This document shows positions 43,764 through 55,514 of a stretch of 64,000 bases of DNA, one piece after another (positions within the stretch are counted from its first letter, which is position 1; every line of letters begins with the position of its first letter). The notes beneath the pieces were generated by a model. The model was given only the letters and a program-made list of their open reading frames with translations. It had not been told where the DNA came from and did not search any database. The DNA comes from Synaphobranchus kaupii (taxonomy: Eukaryota; Chordata; Actinopteri; Anguilliformes; Synaphobranchidae): contig CM056383.1 in NCBI GenBank assembly GCA_029718625.1, positions 69,776,919 to 69,840,918 on the forward strand, written 5' to 3'. The position numbers were made by a program, and so were the translations under genes.

Positions 43764-46059
43764 GTTTGCTGTACTGGACGTCTTCCCTGCGCTTGTGCTG
43801 AAATATGTAGGCAAATTTACGAACGCCCTTTTCACGTTCGATACGCTCTCTTCGACGTGACTCGCAATGTTGGTGATCACAGTCTGACTGCTGTTGTTCA
43901 GCCGATCTGCACCTAAGACCTACACTGACACGAAAAGAGAAGTTTGCGGCAGCCGCGCCACCATTGGTTAGTTCAGACAAGGATGTTCCTCCAAAATTCC
44001 AGTAAATCGGTCTTATCGGAAATACCATTAAAATTTCTTTGGAACGTCCACTCTCAGGATTATGGACAGCGTGTTCCCGATTAATATAGTTTATTATAAC
44101 GTATTCTGACAGTTTATAAGCAACACAGCTCTGCATTTCTACAGATTAACATTTCCCCTCACTTTTCAACTTCTACATTGTAGATCGCCTAGGTTTAGGC
44201 TATTTTCAATATTCAGGGATACTTTTGCGTGGCGGATGTAGGTTACATTAAAGGGACATTCCTTTCGAAACAGGTTTTGTCTACCAGGACACACTTCAGC
44301 CTTATATTAAGTGACCATGCACTTTTATTAATAGAATTAAAGCAAAACGAGTAAACTGTCACATTTTTATCACAATATCAGCAGCACACTGATATTACAA
44401 CGTGATAGACACATCATGGTAGCGGGCTAGCAAGAACGAGGTTCCACCACAGGAACTGTAGCTTACAAGAATAGACCATTACTTTTCCATGGCTTTCCAG
44501 AATGAAAATATTCCCGTTAACAGGAACCCCGATTAAGCGGTCTCATTGTGCACCCCGTTACAATAAAGCCCCTATACTACAAAATCCTTAATGAAAGTAG
44601 GCCTACGCGTTTAACTGTGATACTGATAAGATACAAAACGCGCATTGATCTGAACTCCAGAGTCCAGCCTATGTGGACACGATTTTAAAACTGACTGACA
44701 TCATTGTCGTTTGTTTGCAGAAAATAATAGCATTATTTTAAATCTAAAATTAAAATATGTCTTTGGCACAAACACTTTCCATAGCCCTAGCCATTTACCA
44801 TACTTTATTTTCCCTTCCTCTTCGTTCTGAAATCAAAACCAATATTTTCGTGTTCACCTTGTTAGCTACGTTCATAAGGGTTTAGAATAAATTTAGTTAG
44901 TAGGCTATCTAGCAACTATAAAGTAACGAGAAACTCAGTAAATAACACGGGATTCATTGAGAACCCCAATAGGTAGGCTACAGTAGCCTACTTTCAGTTA
45001 TATACTAGGCTACCAACATCGGGCGACCCACAGTTTTCTTGCACACATTTTTAGTTTGGGTTCTACTGCCATCTTTTGTAAGAATATAGCATTACAATTT
45101 TACGAATGCAGAAGCGCGCGGGCGGCCGGGTTCTCAGGATCCTTGGGCACCCCCCAGTAGCCTATGCTGGTTTTCGTTCCAGCCACAATTGCAATCCCAG
45201 AATTTTAGCAACAAAACAGGTCAATTTTTCTTGATTAGAAGCAATAGATTGGTTGTAGCAAAAACCAGCATAGCTACACATGGGTCCACAGGACCAAGCT
45301 TGAGAACCACTGGAGTAGCCTAATGTGTATGACAGTGTATCTTACAAAGCTAGTCTACCCTGGTAGGTCTTTTCAAATCCATGCCACCTAGTTCATACTA
45401 TTTATTCATAAATAATTGAATCAATAGCATAAAAAGCATAGAACTGACACAAACAAAATGAGATTCCCAAATATGTTTCATATCTTACAAACAAAACAAT
45501 TGGTCCACAAATAAAAATTATTGTTTCACAACTATAGCCTGTTTTAGCACTCAGAAACAAATTTCTCCCGAACAGAAAAATGTAATTAGCTCACGAATAA
45601 ATGTAACCCTTCACACAAAAAAAAAATTGGTTCACAAATATTTTTGCACTCACAAATGTCTCCCAAACAGACAGATGTAATAATAGCCTACGTTTTAATT
45701 TCTTCACACGCGTTATTATTTTTTTCTAAAAAGATTTACCAATGCATGGTTATTCATTTGATAATGACTTTAATGAAATTTGAATATCGAGCGAATTTTG
45801 AACAGCAAGTTTTTTACTCCGATTTGTCACATTCGTTCAGTTCCTCCTCCGGTCTCACCGTACTTCCTGTTTGTTTAACGCGTCATGAAGCCAGCTAATC
45901 ATAAAATATTTGTTTTTACATTTTACATGAATGGTGATTAGTAAAATTATTATAAAATATGATTAGTAATTTAAAAAAGAACATATCATTTGGTCACTTT
46001 GATGACGTATTTGATTCTTCTACAGTCTATGGTTGACGTACATATTGACTACCCATAAT
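43764..46059. other. Divergent nfkbiz-rpl24 intergenic region
   Basis: Separates two head-to-head genes and should hold both promoters and the nfkbiz 5' UTR. A hAT-like remnant lies at 45128-45312. No other exon is recognised. Confidence 0.5.
45128..45312. mobile_element. hAT-like MITE remnant
   Basis: The ends 'GGTTCTCAGGATCCTTGGG' and 'ACCAAGCTTGAGAACCACTG' are inverted and related to the element at 2386-3314. The central arms 'TATGCTGGTTTTCGTTCC' and 'AAAAACCAGCATAG' also pair. Confidence 0.6.
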
Positions 46060-46092
46060 CCTCTCTTCCTTTTCCTTACCTAAGCTGCCGAC
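46060..46092 (+). promoter_or_regulatory. rpl24 5' UTR with TOP-like tract
   Basis: The run 'CTCTCTTCCTTTTCCTTACC' lies just upstream of the rpl24 start codon. Ribosomal protein mRNAs normally begin with a C and a pyrimidine tract (5' TOP), which places the start of transcription in or just before this run. Confidence 0.6.
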
Positions 46093-49000
46093 ATGAAGTG
46101 AGTATGATTTCTTAAGATCCATGTCCATCCAAGCATTAATCTTAGAAAAAAATTAATGTCTCCAATCCATGACACTTTACATAATTGCCAAATAAGTAAT
46201 CATGTTTAATCTTTCTGATACAGGGTTGAGCTGTGCAGTTTTAGCGGATATAAAATCTACCCCGGCCACGGCCGGCGGTATGCCAGGATAGACGGGAAGG
46301 TAGGCTAATGCTAATGGTCATGGTTGCTCGTTCTATCAACGTTTTGTCCCTGTTAAAATAATGAAACTGTTGCAGACGATATATTCGCGAGCCGTGTTTA
46401 TCACAACTGTGTCGCTTGATATCAGTGGTACAATGTTACCGAAACCAAAAGTTGGAGCCCATAACTTCATACCTTGCCAAACACTTAGCAATGTTGTACA
46501 GTTGCTTAAACACGCAGTTGAAATGTCTGTTTAAGAACGAATATTTGGGAAACATAGATTTTTAAAAATATATGTTGTTTTAGGAAATGTTATTTCCCAT
46601 ATGTTCTGACAGATAGGTGACGTGTCTGAATCATAATTGACGCTTAATGAAGATGACAGGAGTAAGCATAGTCGTCCTATCTGAGTGACGTCATTTGTTT
46701 TAGAACTCATTCAGGTGTTAGAACACGTGGGGGAACGCTGTTCGACAGAGACCGAACTAATATTTTAGAGGCTTCTAAAGAGTGAGACGGTTGTTGTCAG
46801 GTCAACGCAAAGGATCCAGTTGTGCTGTAGTGTTGTGTTGTATAGCGACAGAGTTGCGCTGTAGTGTTGTAGAGACCTAGTTATGCTGCAGACGTGTTGT
46901 AGAGAGACGCAGTTGTGCTTTAGTGATTGCAGTGTTGTGTTGTAGAAGCTGCTTGACTGAATTTGACTGAGCCGCATGCTTGCATTGTAGACACTAACCA
47001 AGTAACTCGGAACTGTCATAGATGCTGTTAGAGACCCTGTTAGCAGGGACACAGAGATCATACTTTTACCCGCCTCTCTCAGGTGTTTCAGTTCCTGAAC
47101 GGTAAGTGTGAATCTGCCTTCCTGTCCAAGAGGAACCCCAGACAGATCAACTGGACCGTGCTGTACAGACGCAAGCATAAGAAGGGCCAGTCGGTTAGTA
47201 ACCTTAACGTCGCTGTATTCAACACTGATAACCTAACCTTAACACTGATCCACAGAGAACTGAACAATAACTTGCTCACTAACGCCTGGCTAGCCGACCT
47301 GAACCCAAAGGGTGTATCGGCCAGCCCTATAGGACAGCATAGTTAATTTATTATACCTTGGGTCCGGTCCTATTTTCAGAACCAAGCAGGCCTTTACTGT
47401 ACAGCACATCAGCTTTGTACACACACTGACCCGCCTAACTCTACACTGACCCGCATAACTCTACACTGACCCGTATAACTCTACACTGACCCGCATAACT
47501 CTACACTGACCCGCATAACTCTACACTGACCCGCATAACTCTACACTGACCCATATAACTACACTGACCCGTATAACTCTACACTGACCCGTATAACTAC
47601 ACTGACCCGTATAACTCTACACTGATCTGTATAACTCTACACTGACCCGCATAACTGTACACTGACCCGTATAACTCTACACTGACCCGTATAACTACAC
47701 TGACCCGTATAACTGTACACTGACCCGTATAACTACACTGACCCGCATAACTCTACACTGACCCGTATAACTGTACACTGACCCGTATAACTCTACACTG
47801 ACCCGTATAACTACACTGACCCGCAAAACTCTACACTGACCCGTATAACTCTACACTGACCCGTATAACTCTACACTGACCCGTATACTATATGAACTCC
47901 GTAATTAACACCGCTGTGTGACTGACTGTGTTAAGTTCACCTGTGTTGAGTGAGCTGACTCACACAGCATATCACACTGACCAGACGCCAGGTCTGTTTG
48001 TGCTGTACGTATCGAGGGTAATAAGGCCATATCTTTAATAAGTGGAAACTATATGATGTGGGTTTTTTTTTTGTCACATTGGGAATTTCCTTGAGTGTAT
48101 GTAAGCACCCAAAAGTACAAAAGACTGCAGCCTGTCTGTGTGTGCTAAGATGCTGTCTCCTTGTGTTGGAGCTAAACGCCCCACTCTGTACGACTCCACT
48201 GTGACTTCCTGTCTGTACAGGAAGAAGTGACAAAGAAGCGTGCACGTCGTGCGGTGAAGTTCCAGAGAGCCATCACCGGCGCCTCGCTGGCTGAGATCCT
48301 GGCCAAGAGGAACCAAAAGCCAGAGGTCCGCAAAGCCCAGCGTGAGCAGGCCATCAGGTAAGGAACGCGGCGTGTAGCGGAACTTACTGCGTTGCTTCAC
48401 CCGCGACACCAGGCCATCAGGTAAGTAACGCGGCGCGTAACAGAATGCACTGCCTCACTCGCGATACACACTGCACTGACACTGGGAAAGCACGCACTAC
48501 ACTGTACAGACGTGCGCTCAATTTTTTATTAACCTTTTATTTTATTTTTAGGAATATTTCCCAGTGAGATTCAAATCTCTTTTACAAGGGAGTCCTGCTC
48601 AGGACAGCAGCACAAAAAGCTTCCCATAAAAACACAACATGACACTTAAAACAGACGGCAAAATACACCAGACAATCATTTTAGTGTTCAGTATACTATT
48701 TTGCTATACATGTGCATTCAGTGACCAGGTAGCCCTCAATTCTGTTTTTGTAATCTTCCATGCTAATGTGCACTGCGCCAACACAACTGCAACGGGCGCT
48801 GCAGAGACTGCGTAATGCGCCAATGCGCACAGGCCCCCGCCTTTCCCGCTGTGCAGTGCATCACTGTGGGGCGGGAATATGCACTGGGGAACGATGGTCA
48901 CGTTTCAGTCAAACTTCAGTTGTGTTGCTTCTGAACGATGGTCACGTTTCAGTTAAACTGCAGTTGTGTGATCCGGGTTGTGTTGATTCTTGATACAGGG

Positions 49001-50832
49001 CTGCTAAGGAGGCCAAGAAAGCCAAGCAGGCCACCAAGAAGCCCTCAGCACCAAGTGCCAAGGTGAGAATCTGGCACCGCCCACAGTCCTCAGAGTCTGC
49101 CACTTCCTGCCCGTCAGAGTTAAAGCAAAGGTTTAGATCAGGGGGTGTCCACTTTTATCTGTAAAGGGCCGGTGTGGGTGCAGGTTTTATCTGTAAAGGG
49201 CCGGTGTGGGTGCAGGTTTTATCTGTAAAGGGCCGGTGTGGGTGCAGGTTTTATCTGTAAAGGGCCGGTGTGGGTGCAGGTTTTATCTGTAAAGGGCCGG
49301 TGTGGGTGCAGGTTTTATCTGTAAAGAGCCGGTGTGGGTGCAGGTTTTATCTGTAAAGAGCCGGTGTGGGTGCAGGTTTTATCTGTAAAGAGCCGGTGTG
49401 GTTGCAGGTTTTATCTGTAAAGGGCCGGTGTGGGAGCAGGTTTTATCTGTAAAGGGCCGGTGTGGGTGCAGGTTTTATCTGTAAAGGGCCGGTGTGGGTG
49501 CAGGTTTTATCTGTAAAGGGCCGGTGTGGGTGCAGGGTTTATCTGTAAAGGGCCGGTGTGGGTGCAGGTTTTATCTGTAAAGGGCCGGTGTGGGTGCAGG
49601 TTTTATCTGTAAAGGGCCGGTGTGGGTGCAGGTTTTATCTGTAAAGAGCCGGTGTGGGTGCAGGTTTTATCTGTAAAGAGCCGGTGTGGGTGCAGGTTTT
49701 ATCTGTAAAGAGCCGGTGTGGTTGCAGGTTTTATCTGTAAAGGGCCGGTGTGGGAGCAGGTTTTATCTGTAAAGGGCCGGTGTGGGTGCAGGTTTTATCT
49801 GTAAAGGGCCGGTGTGGGTGCAGGTTTTATCTGTAAAGGGCCGGTGTGGGTGCAGGTTTTATCTGTAAAGGGCCGGTGTGGGTGCAGGTTTTATCTGTAT
49901 AGGGCTAAATCAAAAACCTGCACCCACACCGGCCCTTTACAGATAAAACCTGCACCCACACCGGCCCTTTACAGACAAAACCTGCACCCACACCGGCCCT
50001 TTACAGACAAAACCTGCTCCCACACCGGCCCTTTACAGATAAAACCTGCAACCACACCGGCTCTTTACAGATAAAACCTGCACCCACACCGGCTCTTTAC
50101 AGATAAAACCTGCACCCACACCGGCTCTTTACAGATAAAACCTGCACCCACACCGGCCCTTTACAGATAAAACCTGCACCCACACCGGCCAGTGTGAGAA
50201 AATTTATATAATCCTGGCAGAAAGTAAAATGCATACTTACTCAAAGATTAATAATATTTAGCTGTGGCTTCCCAGATGTGATGCAGGTGTGCAGCTAAGC
50301 TATAGTGTACAGGTGTGCAGCTAAGCTATAGTGTACAGGTGTGCAGCTAAGCTATAGTGTACAGGTGTGCAGCTAAGCTATAGTGTACAGGTGTGCAGCT
50401 AAGCTATAGTGTACAGGTGTGCGCAGGTGTGCAGCTAAGCTATAGTGTACAGGTGTGCGCAGGTGTGCAGCTAAGCTATAGTGTACAGGTGTGCGCAGGT
50501 GTGCAGCTAAGCTATAGTGTACAGGTGTGTGCAGGTGTGCAGCTAAGCTATAGTGTACAGGTGTGCAGGTGTGCAGCTAAGCTATAGTGTACAGGTGTGC
50601 GCAGGCGTGCAGCTAAGCTATAGTGTACAGGTGTGCGCAGGTGTGCAGCTAAGCTATAGTGTACAGGTGTGCAGGTGTTCTATGGTGATTGATAAGTAGC
50701 CCGCAGTAGGGAATGCACATCTAAGGCTCTTGTTGTCGCTCCTCTCTGCAGGCTCCTTCTAAGGCTGCACCCAAGCAGAAGATCGCCAAGCCCATGAAGA
50801 CCAACGCTCCCCGTGTCGGTGGCAAACGCTAG
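46093..50832 (+). CDS. rpl24: 60S ribosomal protein L24 (eL24)
   Basis: Six exons: 46093-46097, 46224-46299, 47083-47193, 48221-48357, 48999-49062 and 50752-50832. They total 474 bp and 157 residues, the same length as human RPL24. The first coding exon holds only ATGAA, typical of ribosomal protein genes. The sequence reads '[18 protein letters not shown]', then '[20 protein letters not shown]', '[15 protein letters not shown]', '[20 protein letters not shown]', a Lys/Ala-rich region and 'APRVGGKR' at the C-terminus. The N-terminal half is the eL24 domain; the basic tail reaches toward the small subunit. All borders are GT-AG. Introns 3 and 5 are mostly minisatellite. The terminal exon, its polyadenylation signal and the 3' flank are repeated in tandem downstream. 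Confidence 0.97.
47425..47885. repeat. 20-bp minisatellite, rpl24 intron 3
   Basis: About 24 copies of 'TCTACACTGACCCGTATAAC', with 18-bp and CGCATAAC variants. Confidence 0.95.
49155..49905. repeat. 32-bp minisatellite, direct arm, rpl24 intron 5
   Basis: About 23 copies of a unit with 'CCGGTGTGGGTGCAGGTTTT' and 'ATCTGTAAAGGG'. Variants AAAGAG, GTGGTTGC and GTGGGAGC occur in a fixed order that is itself repeated, which shows block duplication. The array starts about 90 bp after the exon 5 donor. Confidence 0.96.
49913..50187. repeat. Inverted arm of the 32-bp minisatellite
   Basis: About 8.5 copies of the same unit in reverse complement ('CACCCACACCGGCCCTTTAC'). The variant order (CTCCCAC, then CAACCAC, then GGCTCT units) mirrors the last part of the direct arm. 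Together the arms form a palindrome of about 0.56 kb around a short centre at 49902-49912. Confidence 0.94.
50282..50680. repeat. Minisatellite upstream of rpl24 exon 6
   Basis: Irregular units built from 'TGTGCAGCTAAGCTATAGTG' and 'TACAGGTGTGCGCAGG', about 26 to 36 bp. It ends about 70 bp before the exon 6 acceptor. Shorter versions occur at 55080-55362 and 59886-60165. Confidence 0.93.
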
Positions 50833-50857
50833 CCCCTCTCTTTGGGTTGTAATTGTT

Positions 50858-50863
50858 AATAAA
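50858..50863 (+). promoter_or_regulatory. rpl24 polyadenylation signal
   Basis: AATAAA 26 bp after the rpl24 stop codon, giving the very short 3' UTR usual for ribosomal protein genes. The same signal is kept in both downstream exon copies. Confidence 0.8.
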
Positions 50864-51411
50864 ATTCACTGTTCTAAATTTCTTCTGGCTTTGATGATGA
50901 TTTGATGGCTGCCTCTTCTCTATGAGGGAATGTTCTGGTCTCTGAGTGAAAGAATGGCTTTTCCCCAGAACGAGCGAACATCGGCTCAGGTTGGACCACT
51001 GGTTACTGGTATTTGTTGAGACCACTAGATGTTGCTTTGCTAAACTTCTAATCCATTGTACATTTAGAGTCTGTGTTTATTGGCAAGTCAAGCTGATTTA
51101 AGGTCAAACGTCATCAAACATGATGTAATGGTTGTAGTTGGAAAGTGTAGAGGAGAACATTTTCTCTTCAGTTGTGACCTCAGGTCGGTTCGGTCTGGTG
51201 TAGAGAATTCTACATATCCTGAACTAAAACAGATTCAAGACCGAAACCAAAGGATCTGCAACTTCTCAGGCCTTTATTAACAGTCTGCTGAGGTCAATTA
51301 CAGCATGTATGGAAAAGCAAGTTTACCCAGATCATGCAGCAATGGACTCTGGGGTGTGGTGGGGCTCAGCACCTTTATATCTGGACAAAATAACATCTCT
51401 CACGTCACTCA

Positions 51412-51752
51412 CATACGGCCCCATCCGCCCAATACCCAAAGCTCATCCCCCCATCCGCCCCATACCCAAAGCTCATCCCCCCATCCGCCCCATCCCCAAA
51501 GCTCATCCCCCCATCCGCCCCATACCCAAAGCTCATCCACCCATCCGCCCCATACCCAAAGCTCATCCCCCCATCCGCCCCATACCCAAAGCTCATCCCC
51601 CCATCCGCCCCATACCCAAAGCTCATCCCCCCATCCGCCCCATACCCAAAGCTCATCCACCCATCCGCCCCATACCCAAAGCTCATCCCCCCATCCGCCC
51701 CATACCCAAAGCTCATCCCCCCATCCGCCCCATACCCAAAGCTCATCCCTCC
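51412..51752. repeat. 30-bp satellite, unit A
   Basis: About 11-12 copies of 'CCATCCGCCCCATACCCAAA' plus 'GCTCATCCCC'. It lies about 0.6 kb downstream of the rpl24 terminal exon. Confidence 0.95.
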
Positions 51753-51779
51753 CTGCTAGTGGCTACTTTTGCATGACAT

Positions 51780-52890
51780 GATAGCAACGGGCCTTATCTA
51801 TATAAGAAGTATCTCTTTTCACAGAAAGAAGTGAAGACACTTCCATTTGAGCATTGGAATGCTAACTCAATACAATGAGAAAGGAGTAAACATAATGTAT
51901 TAAGGCATATTTTCAATAATCTTGTGTAAAACACACACATTAGTATTCCATGCTGTCAATAATGTATATGTTAGTATGTAAACTTATCATTGGTCCATGT
52001 ATTGGTTAAAATACAAAAGATACAGAAGTTCTAGCATTTTCCCAGAAATGGGCCTTTGGCTCATAAATTAAACTTGACCTTTTATGCATGGCACTGTGTT
52101 TCTTTAAACTAGCCCATCTGTTTGCAGTTACTTTAAAGCTCATTGTTATTATAGAATACATTTCTTAATCAAGTATAAATATGAATATGGCGTTTAAAAC
52201 ATTGGCTTAACAGGCCGACTGAACCCCCCCCCCCCCCACAGGGCTACCCGCCATAGTCGCCACTGGCTCGATCCGGGCTGAACCCCCCCCCCCCCCCCCA
52301 CCCCCGGCTGAGCTCCGCTGGGGGTGCGCCGTCACGCCGCGCGTTACGTAGCGACAAGGGCGGGGGAAACCCGCTTCACTGAGTGAGAATGAGAACCTGC
52401 GAGCCTTCAGTTAAATATGCACTCGTGTCAATGTAATGTCACATCCTGCTAAATAATTAAAACTCCTTCCAGGGTTTCCAAGACTGACGCATCTCGAAGA
52501 CTTAATCTCACGCCTGCGTTGCTTTGTTGCGTTCAAAACTGCTGCGACAGTCACCAACTGCGTTTATGTAATATAAATGATTCTATGACTGTCTAATCAT
52601 TAGTCTAATCCTTTCAAATATGCTTTTTAATTATTAAAATGGCATGCAGAACATTCCTCTGCAGTGCGACATTGTTTTCCATGTGCGTGTTGACGTTGAC
52701 ATACAAAAGTAATATCTAGAAAATGTGAACTAGCTTGAAAGAATAAGCTGTTGTTGTGCTAATACTGAAATATACAGTAGGGTTCAAAAGTCTGCTTCTA
52801 TTTTGCATTCTTTTCTAATTTAATGCAATTTCTTTCATTAGAAATGGTATTATCTGCATAACAATTTGAATGAAAAGTTAAATATTTGAA
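51780..52890. other. Unique part of the duplicated unit
   Basis: No gene is recognised. Two poly-C runs at about 52225-52239 and 52284-52298 sit in a GC-rich segment (to about 52370, 'GCCGTCACGCCGCGCGTTACG') that stands out from its AT-rich surroundings. The same segment recurs at about 57027-57175 and 61840-61990. Confidence 0.5.
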
Positions 52891-52949
52891 AACTTCACAT
52901 GAATGAAAAATTAATAATGAAAAAAAAATGAAATGAAAAAATAATGAAA

Positions 52950-53322
52950 CAAAGAGAACACATAAGCACAGTAATGAAACAAAAAGAACACATAAGCACA
53001 GTAATTAAACAAAGAGAACACATAAGCACAGTAATTAAACAAAAAGAACACATAAGCACAGTAATGAAACAAAGAGAACACATAAGCACAGTAATTAAAC
53101 AAAACACATAAGCACAGTAATGAAACAAAAAGAACACAAGCACAGTAATGAAACAAAAAGAACACATAAGCACAGTAATTAAACAAAGAGAACACATAAG
53201 CACAGTAATTAAACAAAACACATAAGCACAGTAATGAAACAAAAAGAACACATAAGCACAGTAATTAAACAAAGAGAACACATAAGCACAGTAATTAAAC
53301 AAAGAGAACACATAAGCACAGT
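52950..53322. repeat. 30-bp AT-rich minisatellite, unit A
   Basis: About 13 copies of 'AGAACACATAAGCACAGTAA' plus 'TTAAACAAAG', with shortened variants. Frames on the minus strand (repeating 'ITVLMCSLC') are an artefact of this array. Confidence 0.93.
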
Positions 53323-53577
53323 AAAAGTAAAACAAAGTGAAAAAAACAGTAAAAAGAAACAATAAATCGGCGGCATAAAAACCCAGTGGTAAAAAGGAAA
53401 GATAAAAAGATTGAGGTCTAATCACTAGCAGTAATTATGGAATTTTTATAAAAGTCGGTTTTAAGGCAATATTTAAAAATCAGCAGAACTAATATCACAT
53501 GAAGGCTGTTACAGCGCCTAGGGGCCATTACAGAAAAAGCTTGATCACCCCTTGATTTTACCCTAGACCCCTTTATT

Positions 53578-53769
53578 TTACCCGAGGCTGGCAGACCAGA
53601 GAGGACAGTAGGGTTTTAAAAGTTCAGTGGTATATTCAGGCGCAAAGCCATGTACAGCCTTGTATGTGATGAGTAAAACTTTAAAAATGATTCTAAAAGC
53701 AACAGGCAGCCAGTGCAGAGAAGCCAAAATTGGGGTGATGTGGGGAAAATGTTGGGTCTTACTCAACAC
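53578..53769 (-). pseudogene. LINE reverse transcriptase fragment, unit A
   Basis: The minus-strand frame reads 'HITPILASLHWLPVAFRIIF' and 'KVLLITYKAVHGFAPEY', the familiar C-terminal part of fish non-LTR retrotransposon polymerases. Only about 60 residues remain, followed by stops. Downstream 'GAGAAATGTGCTATATAA' with an ATT microsatellite (about 53975-53995) looks like a LINE-type 3' tail. Confidence 0.75.
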
Positions 53770-55433
53770 CCTGGCTGTGGAATTTTACCCAATATGAAGC
53801 CGAGCTACAGCACGACGGTGAAAGCGGGTAAACAAGGCATTATAATAATCGAGACGAGACCATATAAAAGCATGTGAAAAATGTGCTTTTATATTTTTTA
53901 TATATTTTTTGTTCTTTTGTTGTTCAGCGCATTGGGTTTGAGAAATGTGCTATATAACCCTGATCCATTATTATTATTATTATTATTATTATTATGATTC
54001 TCTGTGTCACTAAAAGACAAAAGCATTCAGGTTTTTTGACATATTCCTGAGTTGATAAAAGCATGACTGCACCAGTTTTATTTTTCTATGTAGCTTAAAG
54101 TTTAAATTATTGTCAACAAATGTATCACAAATCTTTCGTAATCCAACAAAAAGGGGGACAACTGCTACCTTATTCACTGAATCTACATGCGAGAGATGAT
54201 ATTACATTGAATCTGTGGGGTATGAGCACAACAGCCTATTCCTACAGGCTAGGTCAGATTCTTTAGATATGTTTTGTTTGCAAATGTCAACACGCCATCT
54301 CCAGGGGAACAATTTTGCTCCACCAAAGAATGTCCTGCATAGAAATTAACCTGTCTTTCCAGAAACAAAACATATTTTACAAAAACACAATTATTTCGCT
54401 TCAGGTAGCTAGCTGGCAATCAAAACAGTAGACAAATGGCTTTATGATGGCTGAACTGAAATATAAAACTCAAGCTTGAAGGCCAGAAATGTCTCTGTAG
54501 ATCATTGCTATGTATATTATTAATTTATTCACATGTCCTGTGACTAGGGTGATGACAAGGGAATAAAACCGTTCGTGAGCAGAAGCAGAATGCCGGTTGG
54601 GACTCATATGTGCAAAACGTAGAAGTCCCGGTATAGCGTAATGGTCCATTCGAAGAAATGAAGAAACCCCGGTGTGGGTGCAGGTTTTATCTGTAAAGAG
54701 CCGGTGTGGGTGCAGGTTTTATCTGTAAAGAGCCGGTGTGGGTGCAGGTTTTATCTGTAAAGAGCCGGTGTGGTTGCAGGTTTTATCTGTAAAGGGCCGG
54801 TGTGGGAGCAGGTTTTATCTGTAAAGGGCCGGTGTGGGTGCAGGTTTTATCTGTAAAGGGCCGGTGTGGGTGCAGGTTTTATCTGTAAAGGGCCGGTGTG
54901 GGTGCAGGTTTTATCTGTATAGGGCTAAATCAAAAACCTGCACCCACACCGGCCCTTTACAGATAAAACCTGCACCCACACCGGCCAGTGTGAGAAAATT
55001 TATATAATCCTGGCAGAAAGTAAAATGCATACTTACTCAAAGATTAATAATATTTAGCTGTGGCTTCCCAGATGTGATGCAGGTGTGCAGCTAAGCTATA
55101 GTGTACAGGTGTGCGCAGGTGTGCAGCTAAGCTATAGTGTACAGGTGTGCAGCTAAGCTATAGTGTACAGGTGTGCGCAGGTGTGCAGCTAAGCTATAGT
55201 GTACAGGTGTGTGCAGGTGTGCAGCTAAGCTATAGTGTACAGGTGTGCAGGTGTGCAGCTAAGCTATAGTGTACAGGTGTGCGCAGGCGTGCAGCTAAGC
55301 TATAGTGTACAGGTGTGCGCAGGTGTGCAGCTAAGCTATAGTGTACAGGTGTGCAGGTGTTCTATGGTGATTGATAAGTAGCCCGCAGTAGGGAATGCAC
55401 ATCTAAGGCTCTTGTTGTCGCTCCTCTCTGCAG

Positions 55434-55514
55434 GCTCCTTCTAAGGCTGCACCCAAGCAGAAGATCGCCAAGCCCATGAAGACCAACGCTCCCCGTGTCG
55501 GTGGCAAACGCTAG
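55434..55514 (+). CDS. Duplicate rpl24 terminal exon, unit B
   Basis: Base-for-base identical to 50752-50832, with the same CTCTCTGCAG acceptor, stop codon and downstream AATAAA. It encodes 27 codons ending 'APRVGGKR'. It could serve as an alternative last exon of rpl24, giving the same protein; it is not a gene by itself. Confidence 0.85.
   Translation, partial: APSKAAPKQKIAKPMKTNAPRVGGKR

Larger units (their letters stand above)
49618..54670. repeat. Tandem segmental duplication, unit A
   Basis: First of three nearly identical tandem units that carry part of rpl24 intron 5, the terminal exon, its poly(A) signal, a 30-bp satellite, poly-C tracts, an AT-rich minisatellite and a LINE fragment. 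Its left limit is inside the 32-bp minisatellite; its right end is 'GAAGAAATGAAGAAACCCC'. It differs from B mainly in array copy number: long inverted arm here, fewer 30-bp units. Confidence 0.85.

Noticed and set aside
52895..53425. 176-codon hydrophobic minus frame ('ITVLMCSLC' repeats), also in units B and C
   Set aside because: Translation of the AT-rich 30-bp minisatellite; no start context or similarity.
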